NCBI GenBank assembly: GCA_030248215.1
Contig: JASANG010000150.1
Coordinates: forward strand, 167,529 to 231,528
DNA from: Enoplolaimus lenunculus
Lineage: Eukaryota > Nematoda > Enoplea > Enoplida > Thoracostomopsidae
Direction of reading: 5' to 3'
Length of the DNA: 64,000 bases
Made by a program: the position numbers and the translations under genes. Positions 1-12,400 of the stretch are shown one piece after another. The notes under the pieces were generated by a model, which worked only from the letters and a program-made list of their open reading frames with translations, searched no databases and was not told where the DNA came from. Numbering within the stretch: position 1 is the first letter of the stretch; every line of letters starts with the position of its first letter.

Positions 1-214
1 CGCCAAATAAATATCAGTTCACAGCACACAATATACTACCGGTAGTAAACGATTCAATCGTGATGTTCAAAATAATGCGTCGACTATATCACTTAATGTT
101 TCGTGACTCTATGCTGCCTTTTTTGCATTGTCAACTGTTAACAGCTGTACTGAGTGACCCGCAAAATACTAAGAGTCACGTGTCCCTATTTTAAATCTGA
201 ATCAATTGGAATCT

Positions 215-574
215 GTATCCCCAGTAGCAGGAAACAACCAGAGATCTGCCTCCGGCTCCAACTCTGGCTCCGGTAGAATTTATGCCGGAGATTCCGCCAA
301 TTTTGGTAGTAAAATTTTGCATAATTTGGCAAAATTTATCTGTTCAGCGGGTTTCGTTTTACTTTTGTCACAATTTTTAGAGAAGTATTTCCGAAATTTC
401 GCGGAAAATTAGCGTATAATCAAACAACTTACAGCATAGTGTAAATATTGGTTAAAATTAACTGATTAACTATCATTTTAGTACTTAATTTCGCCTCACC
501 TCCGGCTCCGGCAACTTTCGTTGACCTCCGGTTCCGGTTTCGGCTCCGGTATTTTTCACCTCCGGTTGCACCCT
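215..574. repeat. CTCCGG-rich hAT-like MITE
   Basis: The left part is built from CTCCGG/CTCCGGC hexamer variants and the right part from the inverted equivalents, ending CCGGTTGCACCCTA. This right end is the inverse of the CAGGGTGCAACCGG terminus seen on other elements in the window (26089, 31354). The interior is AT-rich with no coding capacity. The left boundary is unclear. Confidence 0.5.
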
Positions 575-954
575 ACCCAGTATAGCCAAGCGTTTTTTTC
601 TTGTAAAAATATAAAGGAACAAAACATAGTAGAACGGGCTTTAAAATTTGTTCGCGAACATATTAATTCAAGAGTAACATATAGAAGTAAAATATTGCCT
701 AAGGTTAAACTAAACGTCAATCAACACATGGTTTGTTATATATACTATATTCACAATCACACGAAGTTTCAAGTAACCGCTTCAATATATAATTTGATTG
801 GCTCACTTTCGGTGTGGTCAGCTGTCGTCTCTTCATTCCGAGCTTCAGTTGGCATCATTGGTACATGCGTTTTGCTTTGCTTGCCCTCAGTAACATAATA
901 TGCTGGTTCAGTGCTCCGTGAGAGAACCATTACCATCATTGCAAGAGAAAAGAT

Positions 955-1190
955 TAAAATTGCTAAAATAAAATAAAAATTGCTAAAATGAAATGAAAAC
1001 TGGTGAAAGTAAAATGAAAACTGCTAAAATGAAATGAAAACTGGTAAAAATAAAATGAAAACTGCTAAAATGTTATGGAAACTGCTAAAATAAAATAAAA
1101 CTGCTAAAATACAATGAAAACTGTTTTAAAATAAAATCAAAACTACTGAAATAAAATTAAAAGTGCTAACATAAATGAAAACCACTAAAA
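955..1190 (+). repeat. A-rich tandem array, about 20-bp unit
   Basis: About a dozen imperfect copies of a unit resembling AAAACTGCTAAAATAAAATG follow one another, with point changes and one- or two-base length differences. No open frame crosses the array. Confidence 0.8.
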
Positions 1191-1445
1191 CACAGATCAG
1201 TATGTATAGGTAGAGGGCGCGCTAATGGCTACACTAGTAACAGTTTTAGATAACGCTTGTGCTGTATTGCGTGAAAACCACAAAAATTTGGAATTGGTGG
1301 CGTTTGCCATATTTTTTGCCTATTTGGCTATCAAGCACAACGGGAGTTTGTTGAGACATTGTGAGTTTAGATTTTCAGATGAGTATTTGCATCGTAAAAC
1401 CTTTTCGCACCGTAGGCTCGCCGTGGTGGGCTACATACGACATTA

Positions 1446-1654
1446 CACTACAAAAAATGGTAAGTTAAATTGACTATCACCAAAATAGCCTTTTCGGGAC
1501 TACACAAATTGAGTTAAAATTCGACTCTGCGAGAGTCAAATTCGATTCACTGAGTCGCATGTTTGACTCTGGCGAAGTCGAATTTGACTAGTTTGTATAG
1601 TCCCGGAAAACCTATTTCGGAGAGTGTCAATTTGACTCACCATTTTTTGCGGTC
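1446..1654. mobile_element. CACTGC-AAAAAATGG inverted-repeat MITE, copy 1
   Basis: A roughly 210-bp near-palindrome. The left arm reads CACTACAAAAAATGGTAAGT and the right arm mirrors it, ending at CCATTTTTTGCGGT. Inner arms repeat words such as TTCGACTC and GACTACACAAA in inverted order. The same element is at 16060-16264. It is non-coding, so any movement must rely on a transposase elsewhere. It interrupts a short open frame beginning near 1225. Confidence 0.8.
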
Positions 1655-1959
1655 TACCACTGGATCAACAACTGGATACCGCCATTCTACTGAACACTAT
1701 ACACATACCTTGAATACGTGTCATCTTTGAAATATCTTGATTCAATACAGTATACAAGAGTTGAAAGTTAAAACTGGTACGTAAATTGAAAAATCTCTAA
1801 AAATCTTAAGGAAACTCATTTTGCTAAATGATAAGTGTTAGCCAGACAGTGTCTAAACTGATTTAAGATGGACACTATTACTGGATACACATTGTTTTTG
1901 TAAATACTCTAGTTTTTAACCATTTCTTGAAATGTTTCAGTTTCATCGCAGATTTAGTT

Positions 1960-2338
1960 TCCAGTTAGGATTTCAACCATTACACTCTCGGATGGAAGGT
2001 GTTTGTTGTATATATACTTAGCAATAGGAACTTAACGCTCGAACCTAAGGAAGCTCTCACGTCTTCTGGAGATTTTGTACCGCGCATACGCGTCGCTGTA
2101 ATTGACTATTGTGTGTTCTATATTACTTAGCATTCACGGAATTGCGCTAAGTAATGGTTGCGATATACTCGTTGCGCGCCGCCAAACGACGCCGCGGCTC
2201 GCCGCCGGACGCCGGCGCGTTTCAGGGTAAAAATTTTGCCGAACGCCTCCGCGCGCTGGTGTGCGACGGCGTCCGGCTCAGCAAAGTATAGCCAACATTA
2301 ACCCGTTCATAGTCTACCTTATCTGTGAAGGGGTTAAC
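1960..2338 (-). mobile_element. Degenerate copy of the TTAA/tRNA-like MITE
   Basis: The segments near 1971-2140 align by eye with the interior of the 8011-8282 element (shared TTAGGATT, ACGCTCGA and a GCATACGCGT-like stretch), and the right end still reads GAAGGGGTTAA. A GC-rich insert rich in CGCCG/GACGCC words (about 2170-2280) disrupts it. Strand and left boundary are inferred from that alignment. Confidence 0.45.
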
Positions 2339-4271
2339 TTTAAAGTGTGAGACTTGCACGGATCCCAAATGTTTGTAGCCTCGAATCTTCTGACTGCAAA
2401 AACAATTTGTGTACTTATAGTTAAAATCTGAATTATATATATACTGCGAGGTTGCTGGCTCTATTCAAGACTTGAAGATCTACACATTTTGGGCCAAATT
2501 GTGCATATTTGAATACTAAGTTTTGTTTCTCCCGGTTCCAGTAAATTTTTTCGGAATTCAAAATTCCGGTGCTAAACTTTGGTCGATGGAAATTAAGCAT
2601 TATATTTAACACTGACGAAACAAAATATAATAGATTTCATTAGTATAGTATATAAACATTGACAATCACCAAAAATAAACCGACGAAGGTAGATTTCGCT
2701 TCCGTGGATAATCAAAACCTAAAATAAGTAAAACCTATCTCACACGGTACAATCAGAGGTCTGTCTCCGGCTCCTGCTCCGGTGGAAAATCGGCCTCCGG
2801 CTCCGGCTTCGGTAGAATTTTTGCCGGAGGTTCCGGCAATCTCGATAATTAGTAAAATTTTGCATAAACCCTAACAGTCCATAAATGTCAAATATCCCTA
2901 ATTGTAATGCATAAATGACTTCAGACCAAATGAATTTGAGTTAGAAACTATAAAGCATACCAAGTTTTGAAAGTACATTCCTATGTACAACCGTGCATTA
3001 TCGCTCAAGCAATGGGTACAAGACAAACGTTGAATTCGACGCATAGTTGCAATAGCGGATATATCACTAATGAAGGGCAGTTTAAAAATCTTCACGTTGT
3101 GTGGAATTTAAAATTGTTCATTCCACATCTTTACTGCACATCTCGTAATTCTGAATTCATTAATTATTCGATTCCGGTTCAAAAGCTGATAAGTGACATT
3201 TTAAAAAATAAACTAAAAAACTTCAGGTTCAGAAGGGTCAAATTACAAGTTTACTATGAGCGTATCAAATATTTTCTGAATTCTAAATTATCGACAAATC
3301 AAAATCTACTTAGGTATAAGCTCATTGTTCCGATTAGGCTTAGGCTCACGGTTAGGAATATGCCCATACTACTGTGATGGGCCTGTTCTATACAGCGCCG
3401 GATTAAAGGGGGGCTGCCTCCCACAAAAAGGGGGCCTCCCACCAACCGAAATCCGACGATATGATTCCACTGATAACAAGCCAACAAAATTTCCTTCGCG
3501 GACCACGAAGTTTTACAAGCTGTGAAACATTTCATTAGGGACCCACTCGGACCTATTTGGGGCGGCCGACTATTCTTATTCTAATGCCGGTCGTACCACT
3601 TTTTGCTGCCAATTACTGTAGTGACCCGAATAAGAGGGGGGACTGATATTTATTTGGCATCTCCAGAGGGTGCCCCCTGTTACTCGGCTACAGACTGTTA
3701 TTTATTTTCAACCTGCCCTCCGCCACACTTCGTTACTGATATATATCTGGTATACAACTATCCTTTGAATTAAACGTTTTTTGCCTTGCATCGAAAGCTT
3801 GAGCGATAATGCAACAGCAATTTAATTTCCGATATTCGAAGAATAGCCGGAAAAAATATCCGATGCCCATCACTAGTTAAAATTTTAAACTATTGAATGT
3901 TGCTATAACGCATACAATTTTTCTGATTTCAGTTCTTGTGAGCAACAGATATGAAATGGAAGATTTTATTCAGACATGGTGGTGCATTATATGAAGTAGA
4001 TAATGCACTAGGATAGCTATCTAAATGTTCTAAAACCTTCAAAGCGCTTTTAGGCCCTCAGTATTTATCATGAAAAAGACTAAATATGTAACAAAACTAC
4101 AAATTGGCTAATGTACAGAACAGAACCATAGCAGTACATTCATAAACCTAAGCGTAAGCGCAAGAATGAGCTTATAGCTATTAAGTTTAAACCTAAGCCT
4201 AAGTAAAAGTTTATCTAAAGGTTAAGCTTACTTTACGGCAGTCCAGCAAAAAACATTTCGCCTGTGATTTC

Positions 4272-5179
4272 TACACTATAAATTCCGATGAGTTGATTAA
4301 TCAACTCAGAAAGCGAATTAATAATTTCTGGTTTAGAGTTAATAACAGGAAACATCAACTCACTCTGAGCTGATTTGATTCGAGATACGTTGATTAATTA
4401 ACTCACAATGAGTTCAATCAATTCAGAATTTTGAGTTCCGAGACACCTTATTCAGAACGTATGCGGGGTTCACGTTATAACCGGGGCAGGCGGGACACGG
4501 ATTGTCCCATGTTGATTCGACGTCAACGTTAAAATTCGGGCTAAAACTCGAATGTCATATGACAGCTTACAAACCACCGCTCTCAAATGATCAATGTGTA
4601 TAAGGACGGTATGTCACGTGACACTGTCGGACATTTATGCAAATATCATATGATATTCCAAAATTTCAACGAATATCATATTATATTCAGCGGGTCAGTG
4701 TAACCTTTGGACACTAATAAATGAATGAAAAGTTGGACGGCAGAGGCACAAACGTGCTTCAAATACCAAATACGTGCCTGCAAATCGTTTCCGACACAAA
4801 GTCGCTTAAAACCGCAGTTTCATAATTCAAAAATTCAAATTTCAAATTCTAGTATCATATGATATTCAACAGGACAATTTGGGTATGTTACCTCAACTAT
4901 GCAGACATTTGAAAATATATTATATGATATTCGCAGACAATACCTCGAATATCATATGATATTGAAGGACAAAAGGTGACCTACACATAATATTAGTAGA
5001 CAAATATGAGGTTTTGAATGCGATATGGGGTCTACAAACAGACAAAATTTGACCCAATAGTCTAATAGAGAGAAAACGAGTCCCAAGCTGCCCCGGTTAT
5101 AACGTGAACTCCGCATTAGGCTTCTGGGTGGATTCAACTCATTCTGATTTAAAATCAGCTCACTGGAATTTAGAGTGTA
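4272..5179. mobile_element. GAGTTGATTAATCAACTC-family MITE, split copy
   Basis: The left terminus TACACTATAAATTCCGATGA and the right terminus around TCACTGGAATTTAGAGTGTA are inverted matches. The interior carries repeated GAGTTGATTAATCAACTCA-type palindromes. Unlike its two neighbours (5798-6049 and 6131-6384), this copy is split at about 4461 by a second element of about 655 bp, after which the right part resumes. Confidence 0.85.
4462..5115. mobile_element. Nested element with 27-bp terminal inverted repeats
   Basis: The ends are inverted copies beginning GCGGGGTTCACGTTATAACC on the left and GCGGAGTTCACGTTATAACC when the right end is reverse-complemented. It sits inside another MITE, and the unoccupied sequence CAGAACTTAGGC survives in the sister copy at about 6320. 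The flanks therefore suggest a TA or TTA target duplication, as in Tc1/mariner or PIF/Harbinger elements. The interior carries at least four CATATGATATTC-like short palindromes and no coding capacity. Confidence 0.8.
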
Positions 5180-5797
5180 TCTACATGGGCCTATATATCT
5201 AAACGACATATTTCACAAAAAATCCTATAGTTTTGTGATACATACACATTTTACTGGCTTAATTGCCCGATCTGGCAAACAAATTATTGCATAATACTGC
5301 ACTAATTTTAGGTTCACCGATGATATATCTTAATAAATTTCAAATAGATTGCCAGCAGGTGAACACATTAAAAAATTTTTGTATTTTAAATATAATCTAA
5401 TTTTCTAATAAAATTTGATTTTAAATTAAACAATGTTGTTATTTTATAGAGACAACGTGCATGTTTACTGTGTTTAATGATGTACAAACTGAACCAAATA
5501 TGAATACTATGCAATCGGTTGCCAACATTAATATAGATAAAATGGTATAGGCACTTATAAATTTATGTCCTTTTTTAATTTTTAACACTAAAAAATTTGA
5601 TGAAAAATGTCGTGCTTGGATTTGCACTTCCGGGACCCTCCAGTTGACCTTACATCTGAAGACTAAAAATTATTCAATAAGGATCCATTTCAATTTTCTT
5701 CACATTGGATTTCGAGTAATATGGTTTTACTCGGTCAAACTGGAACCAGAATAAAAAACTGCAAATATAACTTAACAATACAATGCTAATTATTAAG

Positions 5798-6049
5798 TAC
5801 ACTGTAAATTGCAATGAGTTAATTAATCAACTCAGACGAAAATTTAGTTATGTGTGAGTTAATAACACTAAACTTTATCTGAGTTGAGTTGACTCTCTCT
5901 CTGAGTTATAGATTATACCGAGGGAGTTGATTTACTAATTCAGAATGAGTTGAATCAACTTAGAATTATGAGTTCTGATTCTCCAACTTAGACTGAATGA
6001 TTGATATCACATTTTGAGTTAAAATTAACTAACTGGCGTTTACAGTGTG
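5798..6049. mobile_element. GAGTTGATTAATCAACTC-family MITE, second copy
   Basis: An uninterrupted 250-bp copy that starts TACACTGTAAATTGC and ends with the inverted match ...GCGTTTACAGTG. The interior holds the same GAGTTAATTAATCAACTCA-type palindromes as the copies on either side. Confidence 0.8.
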
Positions 6050-6130
6050 GAATACAACGGTAGAACTTTTCAGTCAAGACTGCGTAGACCCGAGCTCGTT
6101 TGCATATGATCCTTGTACAAACAAGCGTCA

Positions 6131-6384
6131 ATATAAATTCCGACGAGATGATTAATCCAACTCAGAAAGCGAATTGGTCTTTTCTGGTTTTTTTCTGAGT
6201 TAAAATAACAGGAAAATCAATTCGCTCGGACTGATTTAATTCTCGTTTTAGTGAGTTGATTAATTTATTCAGAATGAGTTCAATCAATTTAGAATTCAGA
6301 GTTCTGAAACGACCTTATTCAGAACTTAGGCTTCTGGCTGGATTCAACTCATTCTTAGTTAAAATCAGCTCACTGGAATTTATA
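6131..6384. mobile_element. GAGTTGATTAATCAACTC-family MITE, third copy
   Basis: An uninterrupted copy ending 40 bases from the stop codon of the channel gene. It preserves the empty site (CAGAACTTAGGC) that the 4462-5115 element occupies in the first copy. On the minus strand it supplies an AATAAA (plus-strand TTTATT near 6265), so it could provide the channel gene's polyadenylation signal. That last point is inference. Confidence 0.8.
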
Positions 6385-6424
6385 ACGCACCGATACTGAT
6401 TATGGGAGATGCAGGAAGACTTTT

Positions 6425-9400
6425 TCAATACTGATTCTTGATCACAGTACACGCTTTGCAATCACACAGCAATGAATCTTGTCTCAAAATTGATGGTAGC
6501 GCATTGTGGGTTTTTTGTTTACATTGAGATTTTAACGGTCTCGTTAGGTTTAAAGTCTTGCGTTGTTGTTGACGTCCAATGAAATAGCTGATGTCACCGC
6601 GAATGGCTGCAGTAGTACGGTGATCCGGTTTCGATTGTTTATTGCCTTTTCCACCAATTGCCTCTTCAGAATGAGTTCCACCGCAGTTGTCACCTGCATC
6701 CCGTTCACTACCGTAATCCAATTTAAGTTCGCTACTTGGACCTTTAGCGGCTCCGATTGCTCCTCCGTATTTGAATTTCATTTGGCTATTGCAACCGCAA
6801 CCTTTTAAACTACGGTAATCGATGTTGGATCGCTTGCTGTTCGGAGATTGGTTTCGAATATTATTGGTTGATGCCTCAACGTGTTTACCTGCACGACTAC
6901 AGCATAAATATTGACCAATGAAATTAATTAACTGGACAACTGACAGAACACTTCCTCCAATCCAAAGTCCTAACTGACCGCCTAAATTTGAAACAAATTG
7001 TTCTGCTGGCATCGATTTTAAATGCTTAATAACTGTATATTCAAGTCGTTCGTAGAATACGTCTAAGATGATACTATCGCCTGTTCGCTTTAGTTCAGTA
7101 ATTGGGAGGCCGTCTAAATGAAGCGGAAATGTTGCGAACGAAACTGTCGGTTGATATTCCCAGTAAGTGCATGATGGGAGACATTTTTGTCGGCATCCGT
7201 CGAATATTGTCATGCCTGAAATTCGCAAACAGTGCTTTCAAATGTGTTTAGTATCATACAGCTAATATAATTTCGTTCAGACGAACTACCGTTGCAGCGG
7301 GCCCGTAGCCCGCTCACATTAATACTAAGGAGGGGCGGCTAAAAATTTTCAGGAGGTACGTACAGGGGTTTCAATGACTTGCAAGCAAGGTTGGAAACTT
7401 TCTGTGCTTTGTATTACGACAATTCGTAGCTTGACCAGTCGACGACCGACAACTTCTCGCCTGCCAGTAGGTACCACAACTGCTCGTTCCAATAACTTGT
7501 TGCATACCGGTAGTACTACCTACTCGCCGACCCGACAATTTGCGTCCACTATTAGGTTCAAAGCTGTTCCCACTATTGGTTTCAACTTTTTTGTTGCAAA
7601 TATGGAACAATAATTTACGTTCGTTCACACAGCGCTTAAATGTCTGGGTAGACGAGAACGGTTTCAGACAAGTTGTTAGGATCAGCAAAATATCGAAGGT
7701 GATAGTTTTCGAAATTCCGACATGTCAAGCGATTATTTGTCGGGGTCGACGAAATGTTGTATATTCCGTGGTTCTCTAATGAAATTGTCGCCGATCAGAA
7801 CCCATCTAAAACTCTATTTTTATTTTTTAGCGTAAACTTGCCTAAGTATGCTTGTATTCGACACATCTCCGAAACGCAGATGATGTTCTGTGAATAAATA
7901 AAAATATTTTGCTGTGATTGTTATACGGACACATAGCTTATATGACAGAGCTACTTTTTACGCTCCCAGTTACATGTCCATAACATAGGCTACTGGTAAA
8001 GGATTTTATTTTAACCCTTTCTCACATGAATATTTTCTATTTCCCCTGAGACCTACTTTTATGCTAGGATTCGAACTCCGGTGACTGGTGTGGGAGGCGC
8101 ATACCATCACCACTCAGCTATAGGAGCTTGACGCTCGAGCCCGAGGGGGTCTCTCCCGTCTTATGGTGATTTAGTACTATGTATACGTGTTGCAATTGTT
8201 AAACACGGTGCGATATATATTATTTAACGTATATACACTGCGCTGAGTTGCCTATAGGCAACTCAATGTGAGAAGGGGTTAATTCGTTCAAAACTCTTGA
8301 ATATAAGCTAGAGTTGACAACATTGGGCTAACGTTTTACGTCAAACATCGAAGTTATTATAGTAATTTATGCAAAGATGTTTTACATAATTCGGAAGTCT
8401 CTAGTTTTTTCGGCCCATGTAAAGATCATGGGCGGAATGTTTTTCGGTGGGATAGAATCGAGTAAACGTAGGCTTAGGTTTAGGAATATGCTCATTCTTA
8501 CGCTTAGGATTAGGCTTAGGCTTAGGCTTAGACTTAGGAATATGATTATAATACTGTTCCGCCCCTGTTCTTTAATACATTTGCCTTTTTTTCTTTCTAA
8601 ATGTTTCTTCTTTGAATTGAAATAGTTATTTTAAATTTATAATGGTACACCGTCTGTATGCTGTGTCATCCTTAATTTTACATTTTTGTTACATGGTCAC
8701 AACACTGAAATATGGGCTATAGTTTACGAAGTAGTATGCACAGTTGGCACGCTATTGACTAAGTCATGCACAATGTTCCAACACAGCAGGGTACAACCGG
8801 AGGTCAGCATCCGGCTCCGGCAATGCCCGAGGTCCCGGCAATTTCAGTATGAAGTTTAGCATTGTTTTACAACATTTATCTTTTTGGTATGTTTCGTTAA
8901 AACAATTACGGACCAATGCATCGAGAAGGGCCTCCGCACCTGATCTTTACATAGGTCCAGTTACGTCATGTTTATAAATATACATTTGGCCTATAGAATG
9001 GTACGAAATTTGTCAGTTATATCGAAATACCCTTGGGTTTGGTTTCAAGTCTCGGCATACATCTGATTACGTCGAGTGAATTATAAAAATAAAATAGGTC
9101 CATAAAAAGGTGTTAAACTTACCAGTTGTATTGAAATACTCTTGGGTATGCTTTCCCGTCTCGGCATACAAACACTGATATAATTTTTTCGGGGTACACG
9201 GTTCGTATTGCGTACTGAAACCCATTGCAACCAAATGTGAACAGTTGCATTGTTGCTTTGCAACCAAAAACACACAATCTTCAAAACACTGATTTTGAGA
9301 GTAGCCGTGATTTCGAGTATTTGACGTTGTGCTATCGAGTGTAGTACAACGATACCTGGGAGGGTCGTTAGCGAACTGATAAAGAGTCGCCCGCAGTGGA

Positions 9401-12400
9401 ATCAATGCATGCACTCCTGTTGGTATAAACGTTAAATCGTAGCCAACTCCTTTGTCAGGCTCAACCAGTTTTACGCTGACACCATCATTGAAAAAATTCG
9501 ACAAAGACGGAGTATATAACTCTCGTGGAATTGTAATTACTACCGTATTACCGAAACCGTATCCAGCACTTATTTGTTCTGTACCCGGAATACGGTAGCA
9601 TTTGCCCACTCCTGTAATGATGTTTGTCGCGTTTGCGCAACAATTGTACACTCCGTTTAAACTTTGTGCGAAACAATACATTATTAAAGAGTTGCAGGAG
9701 AGGGTGCTTTGATCTATCAGTTCGCCAAATGTCATGCCGAGACGTTTGAGTAGCGCCTGAAAATATAAGAAATATTACGACGATAATTATAATAACAAAT
9801 AAAATGATGTTAACAATATTACACAACGGCCAATGTTACTTTTAGGGCCGTAACAGCAGATTAAGCCTATTCCTAAGCCTAAGCCTAAACCTAAGCGTTG
9901 TAAACGCCTATTCCTAAGCCTAAGCCGAAATATGTAAAGATCAGGGGCGGAACGTTTTTCTGCGGGATTAGAAAAGAGTAAGCTTAAGTTTTAGACTAAT
10001 TTTTGCTTGGTATAGGTTTTGACTTAGGCTAAGACTTAGGAACATGCTCATCCTTACTCTTAGGCTTAGGCTTAGGGTTATACTTAGACTTAGAAATATG
10101 CTTATAATACTGTTCCGCCCCTGTTCCTTACATTGGCCGCCTAAGCCTAAGCCTAAGCGTTGTAAACGTATATTCCTAAGCCTAAGCAAAGAAATGTAGT
10201 CTAGAATGTAAGCCTACGCTTATACAGAGCCACCAGAAACCGGGACGGCCATTAAAGTAACATGGGCCTACACAACAATAGCAAAAAAACTTGCTTCAAA
10301 TTGGACAAATTTCTGCCAGTGGAGTACCCAAAATTTCCCGTTAAGAAAAACAATTCTTGGCTCATATTTTCAAATGTGTATAGCAACTATTATTAGTTAG
10401 TAACTTGGTTTTCATACTCACTAACTATTGCAATTGTTCAACTCAAAATTGGTACCGGAGTAGAGTAAATCATATGCGGAAATGTGCTAAATTTTGAGCT
10501 TTAGAATACACTGGTTATGAAGTTACATACAACAGCTATCACCAACTGGTACTACGTATGTGCTACACACATTTAAGAATACGTGACCTTGTATAAAAGA
10601 TAAAGCTTCTGCAGTAACAGACGTTTGCTTTGAAAGTACTACATTTAATCTTTTTCCAAATGAGACTGTTTTTTGGTTTCACCTGCGAAATAAAAATTCT
10701 ACCTAACATGAAATGTCTCCGCATCGTTCTACTAATCAATTTTTGGTTCAAACCGAATGAGTTCTCTTCACATCTTGTCGAAATTTTGCACTGTTCATGT
10801 GCGCTAATTGCTGCGCATCATGTGTGTTGCATATAGTAGGGTCCGCTCCTAAGTTTCCAACGATACGTCAGGGGCACCCATTACAGTGCCTATTTTAAAA
10901 CACAGCAACCGCAATAATAATCAAAGTGTGAGCAACAACCAACTCTTCAAAATTTCGGTCAATGTAAAGAACAGGGGCGGAACTGTATTATAAGCATATT
11001 CCTACGCCTAAGCCTAAACGCCTAAACGTTAGAATGAGTTAATTCCTAAGTTTAAGCCTAAGCCTAAGCCTAAGCGTAAGCCAAGTCAAAAAATTAATCT
11101 AAAGCTTATGCTTACTCTATTGCAGTCCCACAGAAATTCGTTCCGCCCGTGATCTTTACATGGGCCAAATTTTCAAATAATAAAGGGCCAGATTTTCACG
11201 GCCATGATACATTAACATTAGCATTTTACAGTGCGGCTCTTAAAAGTGCGTTGAGTATATACTTTTCAGCGAGTTGACTTCTTCAACTTTGAGGCATTTT
11301 TGAATGCATTAATTGCGTAGAATTGTACAAAAGGAAGGTTATAAACAATCTTTTTGACAATACTCTTTAAATTTGTTTAAATTTTGAAAAATCCTACGTT
11401 AGGATTAGAACCTAATTTCGTTCCACCTTCGACTTTTGCAAAATTTTGGTTATCTACGGCTACCGTTCTGGCTTTTTCGCCTCTGATTGTATCCTGCACC
11501 GCACCTGCAAGTCTGCATCAAGCGCAGCATGCGGATCAGCACTCGGTCCATCTTCGGTCCTTTCAGCTTCTTCAACCTTCGGCATTTTTGTTGTCGCCCC
11601 AGTCCGATTTAAAACTACTTCAGCGGTCCTTTGATTCATTCCTTGTAGACTTGGAAGGTTATCGTGGGAAAATCGATATGGTGACGTCATTCCAAACGCA
11701 AGTTGAATATATTCCGCGGTTTCTGGTGAAATTTGATTGGCTGTCAGGAACGAACGATCTAGCCGATTAAATGGACAGACAACAACGTCTGGAGTGCGTC
11801 TGGAAGACGCGTCACGAACGAGGTATGAAACATAGAACGGTGTGTCTCGGTACTGTTTGAGAATTTTGTAGCAGCCGTAGGAAGTTGCTCCTGTAAAATT
11901 CAAATTTAAATTCTGATCGGAAATGTTTTCAGTTTACCGCGTTTATTAAATAAAGCAAAAATATATGAAATTCTAATGCGTTTGCGGAAAAAAATTTAAA
12001 ACATTATGACACCTATCCGCTTTGCCCGTATTCTGAAATGTATACATGTTGCACCTGATCAGTTGGTTATAAGTCCAATACATTTCGAACCAGCCGATGG
12101 ACAACAGTTTAAATGTTTGGCACTTTTCTGCATTTGGCTGGCCCTACTTTGCAAGTCGAGTTTGATATTTTTGTAGCCACCGCTGCTCATCCATACGAAA
12201 AGCGGTCTGTGTATTGATCAAGGGCGGACCGCTTTGCCGTGTGACTGCTATGAAGTATTAAGCCTAAACTTTCAATTAATTTTTTCATCTAGGCTGTCGC
12301 GAAGGTATATCAATGCTTATATTTAAGCCTATGTTTAGGCTTAAACTTAAGAATATACTTTTTCTACTGTTGGGGCTATGATCTATATATCGACTTGAAA

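Larger units (their letters stand above)
1..6424. other. Gene-poor, repeat-dense flank
   Basis: I find no supportable gene here. The span holds a hAT-like MITE, an A-rich tandem array, a CACTGC-ended MITE, a decayed TTAA-type MITE, a CTCCGG half-element near 2749-2870, TTAGGC-rich fragments near 3300-3390 and 4110-4265, and a cluster of three related MITEs at 4272-6384. A segment near 3597-3692 is repeated in reverse orientation at about 62687-62770. Short open frames, such as the one at 1225-1473, show no recognisable domain and run into repeat ends. Confidence 0.6.

Noticed and set aside
1225-1473. 82-codon ORF
   Set aside because: It ends inside a MITE terminus, has no recognised domain and no splice context.
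8065-8130. Functional tRNA gene (Gly- or Val-like)
   Set aside because: A and B boxes are present but the acceptor stem cannot pair, and the sequence is part of a repeated element.
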